This document shows positions 1 through 6,803 of a DNA stretch of 15,763 nt, one piece after another. The notes under the pieces were generated by a model. The model saw only the letters and a list, made by a program, of their open reading frames with translations. It was not told the DNA's origin and did not search any database. How positions within the stretch are numbered: position 1 is the stretch's first letter; each line of letters begins with the position of its first letter. The translations under genes and the position numbers were made by a program. Origin of the DNA: Bacteroidales bacterium (GTDB lineage Bacteria; Bacteroidota; Bacteroidia; Bacteroidales; Tenuifilaceae); the NCBI GenBank assembly GCA_003531155.1, contig DQHR01000150.1, positions 1-15,763 on the forward strand, in the 5' to 3' direction.

Positions 1-18
1 ACATTAATAATAATTGAC

Positions 19-894
19 ATGAAAACTATTAAACAAATATTAGTGATATCCTTTATTCTCACTGGTCTCTTTGTATGTCCAGTAATTGCTCAGGAAGAAC
101 GAGAGCAGAGTCGTTTACATAGGATAAATGGAGATGATGAGAACGATGACGATGATGTTAACTTATCTCCAATTCAGTATAAAGTACCTGTAAATGGTGC
201 TCAAATTAAGAAGGTTGTAATTAAAGATCTTTTAGGCGAAATTAGAATTGTTGGTAGTCAAAATAACGATATTGTTATTGAGGCTAAGGAACTTAGAGGA
301 ACACCTAAAAGAGCAAAAGGTCTAAAACCTCTTTATGGGAGCGGTTGTATGGATAACACGGGAGCAGGTGTTGCCGCAAACGAATCGAGCGGTATACTAA
401 CTATTTGCGGTGCATCAAAAGGAAGTGAGGATGCGAAGTATGTTTTTACGATACCAAAAGGAATTTCCATAAGTATCGATTATAATTCTCCTTTCGCCAA
501 TGAGGATATTGAGATAAAGGATATGGAAGGTGAAGTTGAAGCATCAACGTTAAATGCAAGTATCAAATGCTCAAACGTTACAGGTCCTCTGGTTTTAAAT
601 AGTATTAGTGGTAACGTTGATATTAATATTTCAAAGTTAAATCAGAATAGCCCTACTTCAATATCGTTGATTAGTGGTGATTTAGATATTACTTTACCCG
701 TTACATCCAATGCAAACCTCGAGAGGAGTTCGCTCTCAGGCGGAGTATATACCGATTTTGAGATTAAAACTGACTCAAAAGAGCGAAATCTAAAACGTAT
801 TGGAGGTAATAAAATTGAAACAAAGTTGAATGGAGGAGGTGTTGAATTAAATCTAAGTTCTACCAGCGGGAATATTTATTTACGGAAGAAGTGA
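19..894 (+). CDS. Secreted DUF4097-type beta-repeat protein (first of a tandem pair)
   Basis: This is a predicted exported protein of 291 residues. It opens with a clear signal peptide (basic MKTIK, hydrophobic core, cleavage expected after VIA at residue 24). A strongly acidic linker follows at residues 39-46 (DDENDDDD). From about residue 55 to the end it is beta-rich with recurrent Ser-Gly-Asn/Asp turns: SISGN at 195-199, LISGD at 217-221, SLSGG at 238-242 and STSGN at 281-285, ending in YLRKK. These repeats are typical of the DUF4097 family, which folds as stacked beta strands and has no known catalytic activity. No catalytic motif is visible. Cys110 and Cys130 flank a loop, matched by a Cys pair in the next gene. 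Only 67 bases separate it from that gene, so the two are probably co-transcribed. Its start lies 18 bases from the window edge, so an upstream partner cannot be judged. The family call is good; the function is unknown. Confidence 0.8.
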   Translation: MKTIKQILVISFILTGLFVCPVIAQEEREQSRLHRINGDDENDDDDVNLSPIQYKVPVNGAQIKKVVIKDLLGEIRIVGSQNNDIVIEAKELRGTPKRAKGLKPLYGSGCMDNTGAGVAANESSGILTICGASKGSEDAKYVFTIPKGISISIDYNSPFANEDIEIKDMEGEVEASTLNASIKCSNVTGPLVLNSISGNVDINISKLNQNSPTSISLISGDLDITLPVTSNANLERSSLSGGVYTDFEIKTDSKERNLKRIGGNKIETKLNGGGVELNLSSTSGNIYLRKK

Positions 895-961
895 TAAACC
901 TTATATTCCTTATACAACAAAACAATTACACAGCTATTTAAAATTGTTAAAAATAATAACC

Positions 962-1642
962 ATGAAAAGGTATATAATAGGATTTTTAATATTGATGATT
1001 GCTTTAACTGTGAATGCTCAAAGGGTTGTCGAAAAACAAATTAGCGTTAAGCCATCAGCAAGCCTTGATCTTAAACTCGATTTTGCCGATACAATACAAA
1101 TAAAGCAGTCGAAAGATAACACATTAAGGATTATAGCCACAGTAAGTATAAACGATAATCAGAATAACGACAAATACGAGTTAATAACTAGCGAGGGCAG
1201 CGATTTTATTAAAGTCAAGGCTAAGATCCACGATATGGAATCGATTCGGGTTCCATGCAAAAACCGTAAAGGCTCAAGGTCTGAATATCGAAACGGGGAG
1301 TGCCTTACTATGGATATTAACTACATAATTGAAATACCTGCTATTGCTGACTTTCATATCGAAACTATAAGTGGTGATATAATCGTTGATAATGCGCAAA
1401 GTGCTATGAGCATTGAATCAATTAGCGGGTTTATAGATATGAGCATTCCTGCCAAATCAAATTTTGATCTAAAAATTAAAACGATTACAGGAGGAATTTA
1501 TACAAATCATGAATTCAGTACAAATATTGATAATTTTAAAGGTGGTCCAGGAGGTACTGATGGATGGTTTAAACTTGGAGTAGGAGGGAATAGGGTTAAA
1601 TTATCTACTATTAGCGGTGATATTTTTTTAAGAAAGATTTAG
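962..1642 (+). CDS. Secreted DUF4097-type beta-repeat protein (second of the tandem pair)
   Basis: This is a predicted exported protein of 226 residues and a shorter paralogue of the preceding gene. I chose the ATG at 962 rather than the in-frame ATG at 944. It gives a standard signal peptide (MKRYIIGF, hydrophobic core, cleavage near VNA-Q at residue 19), and the upstream codons would only add a non-signal leader. The mature part has the DUF4097-like Ser-Gly turn repeats: TISGD at 135-139, SISGF at 153-157, TITGG at 174-178 and TISGD at 216-220. It ends in FLRKI, almost the same tail as its neighbour. Cys99 and Cys114 sit where the first protein has its Cys pair, just before the strand leading to an EIP motif, so a disulfide is plausible. 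No enzyme signature is seen. A terminator follows at 1670. Confidence 0.8.
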   Translation: MKRYIIGFLILMIALTVNAQRVVEKQISVKPSASLDLKLDFADTIQIKQSKDNTLRIIATVSINDNQNNDKYELITSEGSDFIKVKAKIHDMESIRVPCKNRKGSRSEYRNGECLTMDINYIIEIPAIADFHIETISGDIIVDNAQSAMSIESISGFIDMSIPAKSNFDLKIKTITGGIYTNHEFSTNIDNFKGGPGGTDGWFKLGVGGNRVKLSTISGDIFLRKI

Positions 1643-1669
1643 GTTAAGTACCCTTCTCCAAAACCCATT

Positions 1670-1710
1670 AAGCCTGTCAGGTTCTTAACTTGACAGGCTT
1701 TGGTATTTTA
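1670..1710. terminator. Bidirectional terminator between convergent genes
   Basis: A perfect 10-bp inverted repeat, AAGCCTGTCA at 1670-1679 and TGACAGGCTT at 1691-1700, encloses an 11-base loop. It lies between the plus-strand DUF4097 pair and the minus-strand methyltransferase-like gene. The T-tract is imperfect on both sides (TGGTATTTTA on the plus strand), so it probably serves both directions with moderate strength. Confidence 0.7.
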
Positions 1711-1732
1711 TATTGTTTATTTGAGATAAGGC

Positions 1733-2224
1733 TTATTTTAATTCAGAGTTTGCAGTAAATGGTTTAAGCCTTGGTATCCACCTAGGAACATTCTTTTTGT
1801 ATTCACGATATTCGTCTCCGAATTTTTTCTCCAAATTCGGTTCTTCATATATTACAAAATAGATATTGTTTATTAGGAAGAAAACCGCTGCCCATACTAG
1901 TATTTTTATTGATAAAATTACAATTGATTCTCCTATTAGCACCGTCATTACTCCCATAATCATTGGATTTCTAACATATCCATGCATCCCACTAATAATT
2001 AATTTTCTTGTAGGGTTCCATGGAGCTAAGGTTCCTTTGCCAATTCTTATAAATGTTGATATTGTTACAATCATTGCATACAATCCTATGAGAATAATTG
2101 AAAAGCCTATTATTAAAGCAAAAGAGCTTTTTATAGAAATGTTTTTCTCAATTCCTAAAGGAATTATAATTAGAACAGTTATTGGTAGTATAAATGAAAT
2201 CAATTGTTTAATTATATTTTTCAT
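1733..2224 (-). CDS. Isoprenylcysteine carboxyl methyltransferase / PEMT-like membrane protein
   Basis: This 163-residue integral membrane protein has about four hydrophobic segments (roughly residues 8-24, 33-57, 88-105 and 107-126). The C-terminal half carries the hallmark of the ICMT/phospholipid methyltransferase superfamily: YVRNPMIMG at 83-91, then EEPNLEKKFG at 127-136, EYREYKKNVPRWIPR at 138-152. In this superfamily the Arg-Asn-Pro region and the downstream Glu-Glu pair contribute to binding S-adenosylmethionine and substrate. Bacteria generally lack prenylated CaaX proteins, so the substrate here is probably a small molecule or lipid and cannot be named. The next minus-strand gene ends 52 bases upstream, so the pair may form one transcript. 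The length is usual for bacterial members. Confidence 0.82.
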   Translation of the reverse strand: MKNIIKQLISFILPITVLIIIPLGIEKNISIKSSFALIIGFSIILIGLYAMIVTISTFIRIGKGTLAPWNPTRKLIISGMHGYVRNPMIMGVMTVLIGESIVILSIKILVWAAVFFLINNIYFVIYEEPNLEKKFGDEYREYKKNVPRWIPRLKPFTANSELK

Positions 2225-2276
2225 ATATTAAAATCAAACTTGTTGAACCATTTACTCCAATTAATTATAGCCATTG

Positions 2277-2876
2277 TTATTCTATAAGTGCTAACTCTTT
2301 AAGTTTATCAATTATTTTCATATGCAATCTAATCAAACTCTCTATTGTCGATTTGTCTTCAATCGTTCTACTTATAACGGAAATCAAATTAGAAGTTCTT
2401 TTTTTTAAACCTGTAGTATAGGATAATGAGTAAATATTGAATTTTATAAAATCATTAATTATTTCTTGTGTTAATAATTTCTTTGTTATTTCTGAATTAC
2501 GACTTCTAATTATATATTTATTATCAAACAACTCATTTCCCAATTCAACTTCTTTCCTCCCAAATCGTTTCATTATATTCTCAACGATGTCTTCGTAATT
2601 AATTATTAACTCATAATCAATTCCACTATTGAAAGTGATTTCAAACTTTAATGGCCTCGTATCAGATTCAGATAACTTAATCTCCCAATTTTTATAAGGG
2701 ATATTAATTTTAAGAATTTCTAATACATTTCCTGAAGTGTGGCTGATTATAAATTTTCCATTAAACTCATTACTAACATCTTGCCATAATTCACGTTTTA
2801 GACTAATATCTATAAACCCTTTAGTCTGGGTCACGAATACCTGTTTTAAATAATCGTCATTTTTCTCTTCTTTCAT
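2277..2876 (-). CDS. Hypothetical protein, unrecognised
   Basis: This 199-residue soluble-looking protein has no signal peptide and no evident transmembrane helix. I do not recognise a named family. The N-terminal two thirds look alpha/beta, with a strand-rich centre (residues 61-93). A segment at 108-124, KEVELGNELFDNKYIIR, resembles a pattern I associate with several uncharacterised bacterial proteins, but I cannot assign a Pfam name. The C-terminal part (135-199) is helical and charged. The gene is visibly more AT-rich than ilvE next door, with many ATT/AAT/AAA codons, which may mean recent acquisition or weak codon selection. The methyltransferase-like gene lies 52 bases downstream on the same strand. 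The reading frame is uninterrupted over 600 bases and codon use looks natural, so I take it as a real gene of unknown role. Confidence 0.65.
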   Translation of the reverse strand: MKEEKNDDYLKQVFVTQTKGFIDISLKRELWQDVSNEFNGKFIISHTSGNVLEILKINIPYKNWEIKLSESDTRPLKFEITFNSGIDYELIINYEDIVENIMKRFGRKEVELGNELFDNKYIIRSRNSEITKKLLTQEIINDFIKFNIYSLSYTTGLKKRTSNLISVISRTIEDKSTIESLIRLHMKIIDKLKELALIE

Positions 2877-2951
2877 TTGTTTTAAATGCTGTTAACTCAT
2901 TTATAAGTGTGCCAAAAGCTGTGTTATGCATCTTTTCTGTTGCTTAATATT

Positions 2952-2959
2952 CAAAGATA
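2952..2959 (-). promoter_or_regulatory. Candidate -7 box upstream of the hypothetical gene
   Basis: On the minus strand this reads TATCTTTG, an exact match to the Bacteroidota TAnnTTTG -7 element. No TTTG sits at the expected -33 spacing, and the implied leader is about 70 bases. Treat it as a weak candidate. Confidence 0.35.
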
Positions 2960-3008
2960 ATGATTTTTGTATATCAATGAGTTGTGCTAAAATTTGCGTT
3001 TAAACCTA

Positions 3009-3040
3009 ATAAAAAAGCCCCCACTGTGCGTGGAGGCTTT
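3009..3040 (-). terminator. Rho-independent terminator of ilvE
   Basis: On the minus strand a stem AAAGCCTCCAC / GTGGGGGCTTT with one mismatch and a five-base loop is followed directly by a T-run (TTTTTT including the stem end). It starts 21 bases after the ilvE stop codon. Confidence 0.88.
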
Positions 3041-3060
3041 AAGTTGTGAGTGGTTTTAAA

Positions 3061-4080
3061 CTATTCAACGATTGTAACCCAGTTGTGTTTATCTTCAATT
3101 TCACCATACTGAATTCCCACAAGGGTTTCGTATAGTTTGGTTGATTTAGGTCCGGGTTTTCCATCTTTACAAAATCTGTAAACTTTCCCAGTTTCTAAAT
3201 CAGTTATTTCGCCAATTGGTGAAATAATTGCAGCAGTGCCGCATGCTCCTGCTTCATCGAAAGATTCAAGTTCATCAACAGCTACAGGTCTGCGTTCAAC
3301 GTTCATTCCTAAGTCCTCGGCTAACTTAGTAATGCTCATGTTTGTTATCGATGCAAGAATTGAGTCGGATTTAGGGGTAATATATGAGTTGCCTTTAATA
3401 GCAAAGAAGTTGGCTGCACCAATCTCGTCGATATATTTTTTCTCCTTTGTATCGAGGTACATTGGAGAGCTAAAACCTGCACCATGCGATTTCATTACCC
3501 CTCGTAAACTTGCAGCGTAATTTCCTCCAACTTTGAAGGTACCTGTTCCCAGAGGTGCTGCACGATCGCTATCTCTTATAATGGCAATCTTAACTGGGTT
3601 GAAACCTTCTTTAAAGTAAGGGCCAACAGGCGTAACAAAAATAATTAGGGTATACTCTTTTGCTGGTCTTACTCCAACTTCGGCTCCAGAACCAAAAAGC
3701 AATGGACGAATATACAGTGATGCACCAGTACCAAAAGGCGGAACAAACTTCTCATTTAGTTTAATAACCTTTAATACAGCTTCGTGAAAAAGTTCCATAG
3801 GAACTTGAGCCATAAGAACACCCTCAGCCGATCGGATTAATCGTTTTGCATTCTCGTCCCACCTAAATAAACGTATTTTACCATCTTTACCTCTATAGGC
3901 TTTCATTCCTTCAAAAGCTTCCTGTCCATAGTGGAGGCCAGTAGCAGCCATATGTACTGAAATATATTCTGAATCAGAAACCTCAATGTTTCCCCATTTA
4001 CCATCTTTATAAACGCATCGTACGTTATAGTCGGTTTTTATGTAACCAAATGGTAAGTTCTTCCAATCAAGCTGTTGCAT
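3061..4080 (-). CDS. ilvE: Branched-chain amino acid aminotransferase
   Basis: This is a cytoplasmic PLP-dependent fold-type IV aminotransferase. It interconverts leucine, isoleucine and valine with their 2-oxo acids using glutamate/2-oxoglutarate, as the last step of branched-chain synthesis. The length of about 340 residues fits the longer beta-type BCAT group (as in mitochondrial BCAT) better than the roughly 310-residue E. coli IlvE type. Numbering from the ATG at 4080, visible motifs are GLHYGQEAFEGMKAY (48-62), YIRPLLFG around 123-130, the Schiff-base lysine at 183 in GTGTFKVGGNY, and EAGACGTAA near 277-285. An in-frame ATG lies three codons upstream at 4089. I prefer 4080 because family members usually begin close to the QLDWKNLPFGY segment, but either start is possible. 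The gene appears monocistronic, with its own terminator and a -7 box 41 bases upstream. Confidence 0.96.
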   Translation of the reverse strand: MQQLDWKNLPFGYIKTDYNVRCVYKDGKWGNIEVSDSEYISVHMAATGLHYGQEAFEGMKAYRGKDGKIRLFRWDENAKRLIRSAEGVLMAQVPMELFHEAVLKVIKLNEKFVPPFGTGASLYIRPLLFGSGAEVGVRPAKEYTLIIFVTPVGPYFKEGFNPVKIAIIRDSDRAAPLGTGTFKVGGNYAASLRGVMKSHGAGFSSPMYLDTKEKKYIDEIGAANFFAIKGNSYITPKSDSILASITNMSITKLAEDLGMNVERRPVAVDELESFDEAGACGTAAIISPIGEITDLETGKVYRFCKDGKPGPKSTKLYETLVGIQYGEIEDKHNWVTIVE

Positions 4081-4120
4081 GATGACCATGTATTAAAGGT
4101 TAATACTATAATTCGACTTA

Positions 4121-4128
4121 CAAATTTA
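4121..4128 (-). promoter_or_regulatory. Candidate -7 box for ilvE
   Basis: On the minus strand this reads TAAATTTG, matching TAnnTTTG. It lies about 40 bases before the ilvE start, giving a leader of roughly 35 bases. No good TTTG is seen at -33, so only the -7 half is supported. Confidence 0.5.
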
Positions 4129-4316
4129 GAGTTTAACTGGCAATAATCTGTTGTTTTTTAGATATTTTTTACCGAAAAAGTTTAAAATTGTAACTTAAAA
4201 TTGTTTCAATTTGATAAATTGTTACAAAACAAGTGGTTTGGGAGAGCAATTAGAAGAAGAGCCTAAGAAGTGCAGAGTAATCGTTTAGTCTACTGTCTTA
4301 AATGTGCCTTTAAGGC
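4129..4316. other. Non-coding spacer between ilvE and the SRP RNA
   Basis: This is AT-rich spacer between the ilvE promoter and the 3' end of the SRP RNA. Apart from a minor inverted repeat (TGCC at 4304-4307 with GGCA at 4314-4317) I see no gene, riboswitch or repeat in it. Confidence 0.5.
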
Positions 4317-4324
4317 AAAAAAAA

Positions 4325-4425
4325 GTGGGTAAGCTACTTATATCGCACCGCTACAACTACTTACCCTTGCTACCTTCCGGTCCTGGGGGGGTTCAGCAGG
4401 AGCTGGTCGTATAAGACTTACCCGG
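4325..4425 (-). ncRNA. ffs: Signal recognition particle RNA, small bacterial (4.5S) type
   Basis: The minus strand encodes a hairpin RNA of about 100 bases with the conserved SRP domain IV core. CAGGACCGGAAGGUAGCAAGG contains the GGAA tetraloop (4375-4378) and the asymmetric and symmetric loops that bind Ffh. The ends pair as GGGUAAG near 4423 with CUUACCC near 4326, and the tip arm carries GAACCCCCCC on its 5' side. It has no Alu domain, so it is the short form. SRP RNA with Ffh and FtsY targets ribosomes making membrane proteins to the inner membrane. A run of eight T follows the closing stem on the minus strand (4317-4324), so the RNA's own terminal helix probably acts as terminator. End positions are estimates of plus or minus a few bases. 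Confidence 0.95.
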
Positions 4426-4427
4426 CG

Positions 4428-4458
4428 CAAAAGTAGTAACTTTATAAAAGTTCGCAAA
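4428..4458 (-). promoter_or_regulatory. Bacteroidota-type promoter of the SRP RNA
   Basis: On the minus strand TTTG (4455-4458) is followed after exactly 19 bases by TACTTTTG (4428-4435). This matches the TTTG-N19-21-TAnnTTTG consensus recognised by the primary sigma factor of Bacteroidota. Transcription would begin within a few bases at the start of the SRP RNA. It is the best promoter in the window. Confidence 0.88.
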
Positions 4459-4481
4459 CATATGGAGGTTTTTTTTAAACA

Positions 4482-4513
4482 TTTTCTAATATCTTTGTTT
4501 AAACCTTAAAAAA
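4482..4513 (+). promoter_or_regulatory. Promoter region of the first DUF4199 gene (duplicated block, copy 1)
   Basis: It contains TATCTTTG at 4490-4497 (TAnnTTTG), 25 bases before the start codon. The block from 4482 onward is nearly identical, with two mismatches over 31 bases, to 5203-5233 ahead of the second DUF4199 gene. No TTTG is found at -33. Confidence 0.65.
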
Positions 4514-4522
4514 TAATATGCT

Positions 4523-5056
4523 ATGGAAAACAATCAAAAACAATCTACTTTTCAGGGAGTATTAACTTGGGGATTAATTACTGGTATTGCTAGTATCGTT
4601 TATACATTCATTTTATACTTTGCTGGTTTAATGCAAAATAAACCAATACAATACGCTGGAATAATTATAACAATTGTTTGCTTATACCTTGGAATAAAAG
4701 CCGTTAGGGATCAATACCTTGGAGGAGTTATTTCATACGGTAAATCATTGGGAACAGGTGTTTTGATTAGTTTATTTTCCACAATCGTTTCTTTGATTTT
4801 TTTGACTATTCTTTATACCGTTATCGACCAAGGGCTGATAGATCTTGCACTTCAGGATTCAATAGAAAAGATGACTGAAAGAGGTATGTCTTCTGATCAG
4901 ATTGAGCAAGGAATGGCAATGGCTCGTAGGTTTTTTATACCTAGCCTACTAATTGGAGGATTGTTTTTTGGTACATTTTTAGGATTTCTTATCTCGTTAG
5001 TTTTGTCTGCTTTCTTGAAAAAAGAAGAAAACCTACTGGTGAACCCAAATGCTTAA
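4523..5056 (+). CDS. DUF4199 family inner membrane protein (paralogue 1)
   Basis: This 177-residue protein has four predicted membrane helices (about residues 13-36, 43-60, 75-101 and 138-165) and a polar, helix-forming loop at 103-136 between helices three and four. The conserved DUF4199 signature VRDQYLGGVISYGKSLGTG is at 61-79, just before helix three, and a charged KKEE tail follows helix four. DUF4199 is largely confined to Bacteroidota and has no established function. The protein is a full-length paralogue of the gene at 5245, with the same domain order and motif spacing. Each gene has its own promoter, and this one is closed by a strong terminator, so it is expressed separately from the paralogue-glycosyltransferase operon. 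The start is fixed by the promoter distance and by family length. Confidence 0.9.
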   Translation: MENNQKQSTFQGVLTWGLITGIASIVYTFILYFAGLMQNKPIQYAGIIITIVCLYLGIKAVRDQYLGGVISYGKSLGTGVLISLFSTIVSLIFLTILYTVIDQGLIDLALQDSIEKMTERGMSSDQIEQGMAMARRFFIPSLLIGGLFFGTFLGFLISLVLSAFLKKEENLLVNPNA

Positions 5057-5108
5057 CATGCTTGCAAAAACAAAGAAGTTTTAGTTGACTCACATATCTT
5101 CTTATAAG

Positions 5109-5136
5109 AAAGCGGCAATAAAATGCCGCTTTTTTG
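5109..5136 (+). terminator. Rho-independent terminator after DUF4199 paralogue 1
   Basis: A perfect stem AAAGCGGCA (5109-5117) / TGCCGCTTT (5124-5132) with a six-base loop is followed by continuing T residues to 5135. It isolates the first DUF4199 gene from the next operon. Confidence 0.92.
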
Positions 5137-5202
5137 CTTTTAATGTATAATGGATTGGTTAAACGAAAACGATCTTTTAATATCAAAATCCTTTTATAAG
5201 AT

Positions 5203-5233
5203 TTTTCTAATATCTTTGCTGAAACCTTAAAAA
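5203..5233 (+). promoter_or_regulatory. Promoter region of the second DUF4199 gene (duplicated block, copy 2)
   Basis: TATCTTTG at 5211-5218 matches the -7 consensus and lies 26 bases before the start codon. The surrounding 31 bases repeat the block at 4482 with two mismatches. No clear -33 TTTG is present. Confidence 0.65.
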
Positions 5234-5244
5234 TTGTAAAACAA

Positions 5245-5793
5245 ATGGAATCAAAAAGTAATCCAATGTATAAGAGCGCAATGACGTCGGGTTTATTCCT
5301 TGGTATTGCTCTTGTAGTATTTAGCTTAATTATTTATATGATGGGTGTTGTTAAACCTCCATTCTGGGTTTCACTAGTTCAGTATTTAATTATTATTGGA
5401 GGTATTGTTTATGGGACAAAGAAATTTAGGGATGAGGATTTAGGAGGGGAAATATCATATTCTAAGGCACTTGGCTTTGGTATTCTAATATGCATTTTTG
5501 CGTCAGTCATCAGCGGTATTTATACAGTTCTCTTAATGACAGTTATTGACCCAGAATTTGTGAATAAAATGATGGCGGTACTTGAAGAGGAATATGTAAA
5601 GGCTGGTTTAAGCGAAGAGCAGATTGACGCAGCGATGAAAATGGTCTCTAAAATGCAATCGCCTATTATTATGGCAGTAACAAATGTTATTGGATTTGCT
5701 TTTATGGGAACAATTTTCTCATTAATAACATCAGCTTTTATAAAAAAGGAGAAACCAATTTTCGAAACACCATCAGAACCAAAAACCGAGTAG
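5245..5793 (+). CDS. DUF4199 family inner membrane protein (paralogue 2), in operon with a glycosyltransferase
   Basis: This 182-residue protein has four predicted helices (about residues 12-34, 42-57, 75-101 and 138-165). It shares the family signature FRDEDLGGEISYSKALGFG (61-79) with its neighbour, and a polar loop (103-136) containing GLSEEQIDAAM aligns with GMSSDQIEQGM in paralogue 1. The C-terminus is charged and longer (IKKEKPIFE onward) and should face the cytoplasm if the N-terminus does. The stop codon is only 3 bases before the start of the glycosyltransferase, so the two are very likely translationally coupled. From memory, a DUF4199 gene next to a GT2 gene recurs in Bacteroidales. 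Function is unknown; a role beside the glycosyltransferase is inferred from the operon only. Confidence 0.9.
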   Translation: MESKSNPMYKSAMTSGLFLGIALVVFSLIIYMMGVVKPPFWVSLVQYLIIIGGIVYGTKKFRDEDLGGEISYSKALGFGILICIFASVISGIYTVLLMTVIDPEFVNKMMAVLEEEYVKAGLSEEQIDAAMKMVSKMQSPIIMAVTNVIGFAFMGTIFSLITSAFIKKEKPIFETPSEPKTE

Positions 5794-5796
5794 TTA

Positions 5797-6753
5797 ATGG
5801 ATATATCAGTTGTAGTACCGCTTTTAAATGAGGAGGAGTCGTTACCCGAATTAATTGCTTGGATTGATAGGGTAATGTCTGAGAACAAGTTTTCGTACGA
5901 GGTTATACTAATCGACGATGGGAGTTCAGATGGCAGCTGGGGCATTATTGAGGCGATGACTCAAGCGAATCCGTGTATCAGAGGTATTAAATTCCGTAGA
6001 AACTACGGAAAATCTGCTGCGCTTTATGTTGGTTTTGCTGCAGCCAAAGGCGACGTAGTTATTACCATGGATGCAGATTTACAGGATAGCCCTGATGAAA
6101 TTCCCGAACTTTTTAGGATGATTAAGGAGGATAAGTACGATTTAGTTTCGGGATGGAAGAAAAAACGTCACGATCCTGTTCTTACAAAAAATCTTCCCAG
6201 TAAGTTCTACAACTGGACTGTTCGTAGAATCAGCGGTATTAAACTGCACGACATGAATTGTGGTATCAAAGCGTATCGTAGTAATGTTATAAAAAGCATC
6301 GAGATATATGGAGAAATGCACCGTTATATACCTGTTTTAGCCAAATGGGCAGGATACAAAAAGATTGGCGAAAAAATTGTGCAACACCAAGAGCGTAAAT
6401 ATGGTGTAACAAAGTTCGGATTTGAACGTTTTATCCGTGGCCCGCTCGATTTACTTTCCGTTACTTTTATTACCCGTTTTGGAAAAAAACCAATGCATTT
6501 TTTTGGAATGCTTGGTACCCTCATGTTCTTATCAGGAGGTATTATTACTGTATGGATGATTGTTGGTAAGCTGATAGCACAATTTAATCATTTGAAGTAT
6601 CGTGCTGTAACCGATCAACCTCTATTCTATATTGCATTAGTACTTGTAATTATTGGTGTTCAGCTATTCTTAGCAGGATTCCTTGGTGAATTAGTATCAA
6701 GGAGTTCATCTGATAGAAACCATTATTTAATTGATAAAGAGATAGGTAAATAG
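5797..6753 (+). CDS. GT2 family polyprenyl-phosphate-type glycosyltransferase
   Basis: This 318-residue membrane-anchored glycosyltransferase resembles the DPM1/GtrB/ArnC group. These enzymes move a sugar from a nucleotide donor to undecaprenyl (or dolichyl) phosphate on the cytoplasmic face. The GT-A domain spans about residues 3-215: start VVVPLLNEEESL (5-16), donor-binding IDDGSSDGS (39-47), metal-binding DADLQD (92-97), and the region HDMNCGIKAYR (151-161) followed by QERKYGVTKF (198-207), as in DPM-type enzymes. Two C-terminal membrane helices lie at about 236-260 and 275-298. It ends with a short basic tail. It starts 3 bases after the DUF4199 gene and is closed by a terminator at 6774. 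The sugar cannot be read from the sequence; glucose, mannose, galactose or aminoarabinose are all possible in this group. Confidence 0.92.
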   Translation: MDISVVVPLLNEEESLPELIAWIDRVMSENKFSYEVILIDDGSSDGSWGIIEAMTQANPCIRGIKFRRNYGKSAALYVGFAAAKGDVVITMDADLQDSPDEIPELFRMIKEDKYDLVSGWKKKRHDPVLTKNLPSKFYNWTVRRISGIKLHDMNCGIKAYRSNVIKSIEIYGEMHRYIPVLAKWAGYKKIGEKIVQHQERKYGVTKFGFERFIRGPLDLLSVTFITRFGKKPMHFFGMLGTLMFLSGGIITVWMIVGKLIAQFNHLKYRAVTDQPLFYIALVLVIIGVQLFLAGFLGELVSRSSSDRNHYLIDKEIGK

Positions 6754-6773
6754 AAATTTTTAATATAATTCAG

Positions 6774-6803
6774 AAAGCCATCCACAAAATTGGGTGGCTT
6801 TTT
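6774..6803 (+). terminator. Rho-independent terminator after the glycosyltransferase
   Basis: An 11-bp stem AAAGCCATCCA (6774-6784) / TGGGTGGCTTT (6791-6801) with one G-U pair and a six-base loop runs into TTTTT. It starts 21 bases after the stop codon. Confidence 0.92.

Noticed and set aside
1866..2231. Open frame opposite the methyltransferase-like gene
   Set aside because: It is hydrophobic only because it mirrors membrane-helix codons; the minus-strand product carries the family motifs.
4381..4390. Run of seven G (plus strand) as a possible sequencing error
   Set aside because: It lies in the tip arm of the SRP RNA, where a C-run fits the fold; no gene frame depends on it.
5520..5945. 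Long antisense open frame over the DUF4199/glycosyltransferase junction
   Set aside because: It overlaps two well-supported genes and its translation has no family features; a composition artefact.
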